A DNA stretch of 6,724 nt. It comes from JBDUDK01 sp040002995. GTDB taxonomy: Bacteria > Actinomycetota > Acidimicrobiia > Acidimicrobiales > Ilumatobacteraceae. The stretch is taken from contig JBDUDK010000136.1 in NCBI GenBank assembly GCA_040002995.1, forward strand, positions 1-6,724. The letters run 5' to 3'. Shown one piece after another: positions 1 to 5,812 of this stretch. Below the pieces are notes generated by a model. It saw nothing but the letters and a program-made list of their open reading frames with translations, had not been told where the DNA came from and ran no database searches. The position numbers and the translations under genes were made by a program. Within the stretch, counting starts at the first letter, position 1. Each line of letters starts with the position of its first letter.

Positions 1-73
1 CGCGTCAACCTCCGCGGTCCCACGGGGTTAGCCGCTCCTTTTGAAAACCCCTAAACGTCGCTTTATGAGCGCT
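1..73. other. Non-coding left edge, no supported gene
   Basis: This stretch follows the stop codon of the minus-strand proline-rich ORF. I see no convincing terminator: a 6-bp inverted repeat (GGGGTT at 24-29, AACCCC at 46-51) has a 16-nt loop and no T-run. On the minus strand a strong Shine-Dalgarno-like AAAAGGAG lies at about 41-34. It is followed 11 nt later by a GTG at 23-21 that opens a frame running off the left edge. That could be the start of a third gene of the same minus-strand unit, but only about seven codons are visible, so no gene is called. Confidence 0.4.
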
Positions 74-262
74 TCAGGTAGTGGCGATCACGGGTCCCGA
101 TGCAGGCGGCGGCGGCACGTCGGTCGGCACCGGCGGCAGGTCCGGATCGGGGATGATCGGTTCCGGAGGCGGTGGCGACGGCTCAGGCGGAACAGGCGTC
201 GGCACCGACGTCATGACGACGCCGGTGCCGAACGGTGCCTGCAGGGTTGCGGCGGCGGTCAT
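74..262 (-). CDS. Small proline-rich protein, coupled to the GlsB-like gene
   Basis: This 62-residue ORF is not recognised as a family member. Its ATG (262-260) overlaps the TGA of the preceding GlsB-like gene in an ATGA arrangement, which is typical of translational coupling; no separate ribosome binding site is needed. Residues 1-20 are mildly hydrophobic (Ala, Val, Thr). From about residue 21 to 56 the chain is dominated by proline mixed with Glu, Asp, Val and Ser, including a PPPP run at about 30-33 and another at about 52-55. That composition suggests an extended, disordered acidic tail or linker. Codons are strongly G/C-ending, as in the neighbours, which favours real coding. There are no cysteines, no clear membrane segment and no clear signal peptide. 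It could be an accessory partner of the membrane protein, or a non-functional ORF. The glycine-rich frame on the opposite strand is judged to be its shadow. Confidence 0.5.
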   Translation of the reverse strand: MTAAATLQAPFGTGVVMTSVPTPVPPEPSPPPPEPIIPDPDLPPVPTDVPPPPASGPVIATT

Positions 263-537
263 GCCCTGCCGATGCGGCGGTGATTTACGGCCCGGTAGAG
301 GAGGAGCACGAGGATCGCGCCGATGATGGATCCGATGATCCCAGAGGCTTGAAACGCTCCCTTATCCGCGTCGGCGTTGAAGAGTGCGTAGAACAAGAAG
401 CCGCCCACGAAGCTGCCGACGATGCCGAGAAGAATGGTTGCCCCCACGCTCATCGGATCTCGACCGGGTACGAGCAACCGGGCGAGAAAGCCCGCAATGA
501 GACCGATCAAGAGGAGATAAAGGATGAAACCGAGCAT
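259..537 (-). CDS. GlsB/YeaQ/YmgE-family small membrane stress protein
   Basis: This 92-residue integral membrane protein belongs to the GlsB/YeaQ/YmgE (transglycosylase-associated) family, whose members are commonly induced by general stress; their biochemical activity is unsettled. Three hydrophobic segments are visible, at about residues 2-22, 32-53 and 66-82. The family signature is present as GLIAGFLARLLVPGRDPMS (residues 12-30), followed by a glycine-rich GIVGSFVGG stretch and IIGSIIGAI. The length matches the family. The ATG at 537 is chosen because an AAGGA motif lies 8 nt upstream (550-546) and because the family normally starts directly with the first membrane helix; the open frame continues further upstream but that part is not protein-like. 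A SigB/SigF-type promoter ends 44 nt upstream of the start codon. The proline-rich ORF overlaps its stop codon, so the two are likely co-expressed. Confidence 0.92.
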   Translation of the reverse strand: MLGFILYLLLIGLIAGFLARLLVPGRDPMSVGATILLGIVGSFVGGFLFYALFNADADKGAFQASGIIGSIIGAILVLLLYRAVNHRRIGRA

Positions 538-545
538 GGATGCCG

Positions 546-550
546 TCCTT
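546..550 (-). promoter_or_regulatory. Ribosome binding site of the GlsB-like gene
   Basis: AAGGA (minus strand) lies 8 nt before the ATG at 537. It fixes this start against longer in-frame alternatives whose translation lacks family character. Confidence 0.65.
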
Positions 551-580
551 GTTCGAGGTGGTTGAACTACCGACACCGAC

Positions 581-606
581 ATACCCGCGGCAGCGCGCAG
601 GTAAAC
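581..606 (-). promoter_or_regulatory. SigB/SigF-type general stress promoter for the GlsB-like gene
   Basis: Read on the minus strand, a -35 element GTTT (606-603) is followed by a 16-nt spacer and a -10 element GGGTAT (586-581). This matches the actinobacterial SigB/SigF consensus (GTTT, about 14-17 nt, GGGTAT/C). Transcription would start near 574-576, giving a leader of about 37-40 nt that contains the AAGGA ribosome binding site. It lies in the 189-bp divergent gap and points at a stress-family gene, so sequence, spacing and context agree. The call is from consensus only; no transcript data are available. Confidence 0.75.
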
Positions 607-712
607 GATTGGTAACTGTTCGCGTCCGCCGGCACCACGAGCCAATCCGAGAGCGGCCCTCGCCCGTATGTGTCGTAGTACATGTCCATGAGTCGGCAGG
701 TCTCTGCGCGAC

Positions 713-720
713 AAAGGGGG
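713..720 (+). promoter_or_regulatory. Ribosome binding site of the TIGR03118-family gene
   Basis: AAAGGGGG ends 6 nt before the ATG at 727. It selects this start over the in-frame ATG at 682, which would place 15 unneeded residues ahead of the signal peptide. Confidence 0.65.
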
Positions 721-726
721 ATACTC

Positions 727-1854
727 ATGACGCGGTTCATACGCTTCGGAAAGCTCCGTACCGGCCTTCTCGTCCTGGGCACAATGGCGGCAGTCACCGT
801 GCCCGCGGGAGCAGCATCGGCAACCGACGACCACGAGGGTGCTACCCGGTTTCACGTGACCAACCTCGTATCCGACGTTCCTGGGCGAGCCCAGCTCACG
901 GATCCGAACCTGGCGAACGCGTGGGGTCTCGCGGCGGGCCCGACGACGCCGATATGGGTGGCGAACAACCACACCGACACCTCGACGTTATACAGCGGTG
1001 CCGTCGGTGGTTTACCCGTCACTGCGGTCCCGCTTGTGGTCAACGTCACCGAGCCGACGGGCCTCGTCTTCAACGGCGGCAACGATTTTGTGGTGTCGGC
1101 CGGCGGGGCGTCGGCTCCGGCCCGGTTCATCTTTTCGTCCGAAAGTGGTGACATTACGGGGTGGAACATCGGAGTTCCCCCGCCCACGCCGTCGACGCAA
1201 GCCCAACCGGCGGCCCATGTAGATGGCGCCGTGTACAAGGGTTTGGCCATCGCCAGCACGACGGGGGGCTCCCGGCTCTACGCCGCGAACTTCCATGCCG
1301 GCACCGTCGACGTGTTCGACGGCACGTTCGCACCTGTGGTGAAGGCCGGCGCCTTCACTGATCCAAAACTTCCCCCGGGCTACGCGCCGTTCAATGTCGC
1401 CGTCATCAACGGCAGCGTGTATGTCACCTACGCGCTACAGGACGCCGACGCAGTCGATGATGTGCACGGCCGGGGCCACGGGTTCATCGACGTGTTTGAC
1501 AAGGATGGGAACTTCCAGCACCGTCTCGTTTCACGCGGGCGTCTCAACTCGCCGTGGGGCCTGACCGTCGCGCCGCAGGGCTTCGGCAAGTTCGGCGGCC
1601 AGTTGCTCGTCGGCAACTTCGGCGACGGCCGCATCAACGTCTATGACCCTACGACCGGCCGTTTCCGTGGCGTGCTTCGCGATCGCGAGGAACACGCGAT
1701 CTCGATCGAGGGTCTCTGGGCGCTGCAGTTTGGCAACCCTACGTTCGCGGGCGCCGACACGCTGATCTTCAGCGCGGGACCCGACGACGAGACCCATGGG
1801 CTGCTCGGAATCATCCAGGTGAAGCAGGCGAGGGCGGAGGAGGACGACGGCTGA
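727..1854 (+). CDS. Secreted TIGR03118-family protein
   Basis: This 375-residue protein is predicted to be exported and belongs to the uncharacterised TIGR03118 family. It has a signal peptide: basic residues 1-11 (MTRFIRFGKLR), a hydrophobic core at about 13-30, and a likely signal peptidase cut after A-S-A near residue 32. The mature N-terminus carries the family hallmark LVSDVPGRAQLTDPNLANAWGLA, followed by a PTTPIWVANNHT motif. Later blocks such as GLAIAS, LYAANFHAGTVDVFDG, NSPWGLTVAP, GQLLVGNFGDGRINVYD and GLWALQFGN recur at intervals in the manner of a beta-propeller of NHL/SMP-30 type. Several family members elsewhere carry a C-terminal PEP-CTERM sorting tail. This one ends in a short acidic hydrophilic tail with no LPXTG, PEP-CTERM or membrane anchor, so release to the outside is likely. 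Its enzymatic activity or ligand is unknown. The small 92-residue gene follows after 8 bp. Confidence 0.88.
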   Translation: MTRFIRFGKLRTGLLVLGTMAAVTVPAGAASATDDHEGATRFHVTNLVSDVPGRAQLTDPNLANAWGLAAGPTTPIWVANNHTDTSTLYSGAVGGLPVTAVPLVVNVTEPTGLVFNGGNDFVVSAGGASAPARFIFSSESGDITGWNIGVPPPTPSTQAQPAAHVDGAVYKGLAIASTTGGSRLYAANFHAGTVDVFDGTFAPVVKAGAFTDPKLPPGYAPFNVAVINGSVYVTYALQDADAVDDVHGRGHGFIDVFDKDGNFQHRLVSRGRLNSPWGLTVAPQGFGKFGGQLLVGNFGDGRINVYDPTTGRFRGVLRDREEHAISIEGLWALQFGNPTFAGADTLIFSAGPDDETHGLLGIIQVKQARAEEDDG

Positions 1855-1862
1855 GTAACCGT

Positions 1863-2141
1863 ATGAACGTCCGGCGACGGTTCACCGTCGCCCTGCTAGC
1901 CGACGTCGACGCTGCACCCGACGCCGATCAAATGGCTCGCCTGCGAGCTGCCCTCAAGGGTCCCGTGGCCTACGACGAGCTTTCGGCCCGCCTGGCGGCG
2001 TCGACGATCGTTCAGGCACGCGAGGAGTTTGCTGCCGCTCGACGAGCGGCCAAGCGACTTACCAACGTGATCCCCACCGCATGCATCGTCGAGGAGGTGA
2101 GCGTCCGGGGGCCACGAGCGCCTGGACGCTCCGACGTATGA
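1863..2141 (+). CDS. Unrecognised 92-residue protein downstream of the secreted protein
   Basis: I do not recognise this protein. It starts 8 bp after the TGA of the TIGR03118-family gene, on the same strand. The frame upstream has no earlier start codon, so the ATG at 1863 is the only candidate at the 5' end. The nearest Shine-Dalgarno-like run (GGAGGAGG, 1836-1843) lies about 19 nt away, so reinitiation after the upstream stop is likelier than direct recruitment. The chain suggests a beta strand (FTVALLADV), a helix (DQMARLRAALKG), a long alanine/arginine-rich helix (about residues 38-66) and a final strand (ACIVEEVSV), ending in a basic tail. No signal peptide, membrane segment or metal motif is visible. 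Codon use is G/C-ending like the neighbours. The opposite-strand frame over the same bases looks less protein-like. It does not resemble a STAS anti-anti-sigma protein. Confidence 0.55.
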   Translation: MNVRRRFTVALLADVDAAPDADQMARLRAALKGPVAYDELSARLAASTIVQAREEFAAARRAAKRLTNVIPTACIVEEVSVRGPRAPGRSDV

Positions 2142-2161
2142 GGTCACGGCGTTACGGGTAG
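2136..2161 (+). promoter_or_regulatory. Weak SigB/SigF-like promoter candidate ahead of the RsbA-like gene
   Basis: GTAT (2136-2139), a 16-nt spacer and GGGTAG (2156-2161) loosely match the GNNT-N16-GGGTA form of the SigB/SigF consensus, with the same spacing as the clear promoter at 606-581. The leader to the ATG at 2290 would be about 120 nt, which is long, and the -35 overlaps the end of the preceding gene. This is a tentative call. Confidence 0.25.
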
Positions 2162-2289
2162 ACGATCCTGGTGACGTTCAGACCTGGGGAACAGAGAACG
2201 GGCGCGTTTTGGCGGTGGTCTGGCAAGCTGTGGGTGATGTTGATGTCGGAGACCTTGGGGCGCGAGTTTCGGTTGGTCGTGGCCCGACT

Positions 2290-3216
2290 ATGAGCAGCAG
2301 CGTCGCCTTCCGCCATGAGGCCCTCTTGTACGCCGGGGAGTCCGGTTTTGTTTCCGGAACGGTCCCGTTCATCCGTGAGGGTCTCGCGGCCGACGAGCCG
2401 ATGCTGGTGGTGGTGAGCGAGGAAAAGATCGACCTGCTGCGTCAGGGTCTCGGCCGAGACGCCGACGCCGTGCACTTCGCCGACATGGCCGACGTAGGGA
2501 GCAACCCCGCTCGCATCATCCCCACTTGGTACGACTTCGTGAGCGACAACCCTGGTCGCCGCCTGCGAGGCATCGGCGAGCCGATCTGGGCGGGCCGCAG
2601 TTCCGCGGAGTTGATCGAATGCCAGCGGCACGAATCCCTCCTCAATGTGGCGTTCGCCGAAACGCCGGCGTGGTGGTTGCTGTGCCCCTATGACACAGAC
2701 TCCCTCGACCCTGATGTGCTCGCGGAGGCGCGCCGCAGCCACCCCTTCGTCGCTAACGGTTGCACTCATTCGGAGAGCCTCGACTATCGCGGCCTCGACC
2801 GCAGCGGTGAGCCGTTCGACGCTCCGTTGCCGGAACCACCCGTCGATTGTCCCGAGATCGAGTTCGGCGCAGGCCCCATGCGGCCCGTGCGAGCGTTCGT
2901 GGCGCAGCACGCCGGCACCGACCTCGGACCCGAGCGCACCGCCGATCTGATCCTCGCGGTCACCGAGGTGGCTACCAACAGCGTCCGCTACGGCGGCGGC
3001 CACGGTGCGCTGCGGATCTGGCGCGATGACAACGCTGTGATCTGCGAGGTCCGCGACCAGGGCCATCTCGAGTACCCGTTGGTCGGACGGCGGCGTCCTG
3101 CCGTCGACACCGTCGAGGGGCGAGGGATCTGGTTAGTCCACCAGTTGTGCGACCTCGTCCAGATACGGTCATGCGCACGGGGCACCGTCGTGCGCATGCA
3201 CCTCTGGATTAGGTAG
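2290..3216 (+). CDS. MEDS-domain / HATPase regulator, RsbA-type anti-sigma kinase
   Basis: This 308-residue cytoplasmic regulator has a MEDS sensory domain at about residues 7-165 (FRHEALLYAG, TVPFIREGLAADEPMLVVV, FADMADVGSNPARIIPTWYDF, then GEPIW and ECQRHESLLN). A GHKL ATPase of the RsbW/HATPase_c_2 type follows at about 190-305. ATP-site residues are visible: E226 and N230 in the N-box (TEVATNSVRYG), D256 and G258 (DQG), and the G-box VEGRGIWLVHQLCD (275-288). No phospho-accepting histidine domain is present. Such proteins are anti-sigma or serine kinases that phosphorylate STAS anti-anti-sigma partners in partner switching. The ATG at 2290 is chosen because the MEDS domain begins immediately after it; a TTG or GTG start at 2209-2230 is possible but adds a non-family stretch. 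Its ribosome binding site is weak. The TAG stop lies inside the 3' end of the convergent phosphatase gene (8-bp overlap). Its sigma factor is not in the window. Confidence 0.88.
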   Translation: MSSSVAFRHEALLYAGESGFVSGTVPFIREGLAADEPMLVVVSEEKIDLLRQGLGRDADAVHFADMADVGSNPARIIPTWYDFVSDNPGRRLRGIGEPIWAGRSSAELIECQRHESLLNVAFAETPAWWLLCPYDTDSLDPDVLAEARRSHPFVANGCTHSESLDYRGLDRSGEPFDAPLPEPPVDCPEIEFGAGPMRPVRAFVAQHAGTDLGPERTADLILAVTEVATNSVRYGGGHGALRIWRDDNAVICEVRDQGHLEYPLVGRRRPAVDTVEGRGIWLVHQLCDLVQIRSCARGTVVRMHLWIR

Positions 3217-5782
3217 CGCCCGCCGCTTCAGTGTTTCGGCGGATTATGAGGAGGGCAACGTCGTCCTCCGCCTCCGCCTCTCCCAGGAGCCGGGCGAGCA
3301 GCTCATCGCATACATCTTCGGGTTCGATCGTGGCGAGTGCCGCCGCCGCCGCTCGTAGCCGCTGTATCCCGGTATCGATTGACTCCCCGCGCCGCTCGAC
3401 CAGGCCGTCGGTGTAAAGGACGAGGAAATCCCCAGGGGCAAGCTGCGCCGTCGCCACGGGGGCAACGAGTCGCGAGTCGTCGATACCCAGTAGAGGTCCG
3501 CGGCCACCGTCGAGTAGCTCGGTTCCGATGCCCGGATGCACGAGGAGAGCGGGCAGGTGTCCGGCGGCGGAGTAGCGAACGTCGAAGGTATTGGCTTCGA
3601 GTAGGAGGTAAAGCAGGGACGCGGCCTTTGTGTCGGCGCCGGCTCCGGCGAAGGTATCGGTGGCCGCGATGACCAGGGCGGGGTCGGGATTGGCACCTGC
3701 CGCGCTCGCGAGCGCGGCGCGGAGCTGACCCATCGCCGCCGCCGCGGTTATCCCGCGGCCGACCGCGTCGCCGACGGCCGCCGCGACCCTGTCGCCCAGA
3801 TTGAGCATCTGGAACCAGTCGCCGCCGACCTCACCTCCGGGCGCGGGGAGGTACCGGGCGGTCGCGCTGAGCCACGGAGGAAGTCTCGGAAGCGCGGGGA
3901 GAAGGCGCCGCTGTAGGGTGAGCGAGATTTCGCGTTGGCGCTCGTACAGCCGCGCCCGCTCGACGGCACCGGCGGCTCGGCCGGCGAGCGTGGTGATCAT
4001 CGCCAGCTCTTCGGTAGAGAACCGGTGAGGGTGGTCGAACGCAAAGAGCAGGCCGCCCACGAGATGGCGGCGGATCTCGAGCGGTGCCGCGACGAATGCT
4101 TCTGCCTGTGCGCCCCTCGCGGCCAAATCGGGATATCGCTCGGCAACTTCTTCGGCGTTGCTGACGACGACGATGCTGCGCGATCGAATGGCGTCCGCCA
4201 CCGGCACGCGCTCTTCGCGACTCAGTGTCTGGAAGCCCTGGATGTGTCGGGCTCGGTCGCCGCTGCTCGAGACGAGACGGAGAAGCCCGTCGTCGCCGAG
4301 TAGATACAAAAGACCGAGGTCGGCGTCGAGTCCGGCCCGGCCCTGATGGACCACGACCTTCGTAATGTCGCTGGTGGTAAGGGCCTCGGCGAGCTGGCCT
4401 GTCAGGCGTTGCAACGTGTCGAGCGCCACCCGGCTCTGGCGCTGCCGCCGGAACAGCAGGGCGTTGTTCAACGCCGACCCGATCCGGTCGGCGAGATCCT
4501 CCGCAAGCTGGACGTCGATCTGCTGGTAGGGGGGCGATGTGCCCGTCCGCACGAGTTGTAGCGCGCCAAGCACGCCGAGAGGACTGGGCAAAGCGACGGT
4601 GATCGAGGAGCGCAGCTCGAGACTCTTCAGGACGTTGCGAAGCTCTTCATCGTCGGTGACCGATTCGATGAGCTCGTCGGTGATGCTCGGCAAGAACTCG
4701 CTGATGCCTGAACGGATCACTTCGGGAGCGCCGGTGGGTGCGTCCGCATCGTAAGGATAGAGAGCCTGAAGTTTTTGGGCCCACTGCACCATCTCGGGGT
4801 CGAGATGCGCCACGACTGTCGACGGTGGGCGTCGCGGTTCGTCGAGCGTCAGCGTCAACGAACACCAGTCGGCGAGCTGGGGGACCGCGGCCGCGGTGAC
4901 CTGCTCGACGATTTCATTCACATCGAGGCTGCGCCCAAGGGCCTGGTTGGCGCGGGCCAGGTAGTCAGCCCGCTCCCGAGCCGTCCGCTCGAGTTCGAGA
5001 AGTCGCCGGCGCGCCTCCTCGGCGCGACGCCGATCATCGATGCTGATCGTTAGACCAAATGCGCCCGTGACCTCACCCTCACCGTTGACGATGACCTCTC
5101 CCAGCCCCTCAACCCAATGGATCGATCCGTCGGGCCACACGCAACGGTGGTCGAAACGGAATTGGCCTTTGGAGGCGACGGCCGCGTCGACAGCCGCCGT
5201 GATGCGATCTCGATCGCGTTCGTCGATTCGCTCCTGCCAAGCCTCGAACGTGCCGTCGAATCCGCCGGGGGGCAGCCCGAACAGCTGCTCCAACTCGCTG
5301 TCCCACTCCACCGTTCCCGCGACTCGATCCCAGGTCCAGGTGCCCATCCGACCGGCACGAAGGGAGTGCGACAGCTGCGTGGCCCGATCGAGCTGCGGCC
5401 GTGCGGCGAGGAGGGCGGCTTCGTGCGCCTGGCGGCGGCCGGCGAGCCACGTCGCGACCGCGCCGGCGACCGCGACGATGATTACTCGAGCTACGTGACC
5501 TCGGGTACCGATGATGTCGTCGGCAAATCCCAACAGGATCGCCAGGGCGACCGCATACGTGGCCACCAAGGCGGTGGCTGCGGGAGTGCCGAACCCGGCC
5601 AGAAGAAGAGGGCCGAACACGACCGCGGCAAATAGCCAGGAGTCATTCGGCAAGAGCGCGTCGACGCCCGCGATCGCGGTTGATAGACCAGCCGCGAACA
5701 ACATCGGCCGGTAACTGATCCGTACGGCGCGAGCCTCGGCAGCGGCACGCGAACTGGTGCTCAGAGAACGAGAGCCTTCCAC
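3209..5782 (-). CDS. Membrane PAS-GAF-GAF-SpoIIE sensor phosphatase (RsbU-like)
   Basis: This 857-residue multidomain PP2C-type serine phosphatase is predicted to dephosphorylate a STAS anti-anti-sigma protein and so release a sigma factor. In order it has: N-terminal membrane segments (about 27-45, 49-65, 68-86, 98-114); a PAS domain (about 145-248, with WPDGSIHWVEGLGEV); a charged linker that may form a coiled coil (250-280); a first GAF-like domain (about 285-445); a second GAF domain (about 455-617); and the SpoIIE/RsbU catalytic domain (about 620-850). The expected metal-binding aspartates are present: D655 (GGD), D672 (VGD), D792 (YTDG) and D840/D841 (EDDVALL). The AGHLPALL signature is also intact, so activity is likely. 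One deviation is GGDWFQM, where relatives usually have GGDWYD. The start is a GTG at 5782 without a clear ribosome binding site, 30 bp after the aldolase stop codon. Membrane, PAS and GAF modules suggest it senses small ligands or redox state; the signal is unknown. Confidence 0.93.
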   Translation of the reverse strand: MEGSRSLSTSSRAAAEARAVRISYRPMLFAAGLSTAIAGVDALLPNDSWLFAAVVFGPLLLAGFGTPAATALVATYAVALAILLGFADDIIGTRGHVARVIIVAVAGAVATWLAGRRQAHEAALLAARPQLDRATQLSHSLRAGRMGTWTWDRVAGTVEWDSELEQLFGLPPGGFDGTFEAWQERIDERDRDRITAAVDAAVASKGQFRFDHRCVWPDGSIHWVEGLGEVIVNGEGEVTGAFGLTISIDDRRRAEEARRRLLELERTARERADYLARANQALGRSLDVNEIVEQVTAAAVPQLADWCSLTLTLDEPRRPPSTVVAHLDPEMVQWAQKLQALYPYDADAPTGAPEVIRSGISEFLPSITDELIESVTDDEELRNVLKSLELRSSITVALPSPLGVLGALQLVRTGTSPPYQQIDVQLAEDLADRIGSALNNALLFRRQRQSRVALDTLQRLTGQLAEALTTSDITKVVVHQGRAGLDADLGLLYLLGDDGLLRLVSSSGDRARHIQGFQTLSREERVPVADAIRSRSIVVVSNAEEVAERYPDLAARGAQAEAFVAAPLEIRRHLVGGLLFAFDHPHRFSTEELAMITTLAGRAAGAVERARLYERQREISLTLQRRLLPALPRLPPWLSATARYLPAPGGEVGGDWFQMLNLGDRVAAAVGDAVGRGITAAAAMGQLRAALASAAGANPDPALVIAATDTFAGAGADTKAASLLYLLLEANTFDVRYSAAGHLPALLVHPGIGTELLDGGRGPLLGIDDSRLVAPVATAQLAPGDFLVLYTDGLVERRGESIDTGIQRLRAAAAALATIEPEDVCDELLARLLGEAEAEDDVALLIIRRNTEAAGAT

Positions 5783-5812
5783 ACCGCTGCCAGGTGAATT
5801 CTTTACGCCCGA

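Noticed and set aside
24..51. GGGGTT/AACCCC inverted repeat as a terminator
   Set aside because: The 6-bp stem with a 16-nt loop and no T-run is too weak to call a terminator.
253..275. Programmed -1 frameshift fusing GlsB to the proline-rich tail
   Set aside because: The frame relation would allow it, but no slippery heptamer or downstream stem-loop is visible at the junction; ATGA coupling explains the layout more simply.
81..326. Glycine-rich ORF on the plus strand
   Set aside because: It is the reverse complement of the proline-rich minus-strand frame (Pro codons read as Gly) and then runs antisense into the GlsB-like gene; it has no ribosome binding site and no family resemblance.
538..972. 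N-terminal extension of the GlsB-like ORF up to 972
   Set aside because: The extra 145 residues are Arg/His-rich without family character, run antisense into the secreted protein gene, and ignore the good ribosome binding site and promoter just upstream of 537.
1677..1710. Palindromes CGCGATCGCG and CTCGATCGAG as operator sites
   Set aside because: They lie inside the coding region of the secreted protein and consist of common GATC-containing codons; nothing ties them to regulation.
2152..3066. 304-residue minus-strand ORF opposite the RsbA-like gene
   Set aside because: It is the antisense shadow of a gene with clear MEDS and HATPase motifs; its translation has no recognisable domain.
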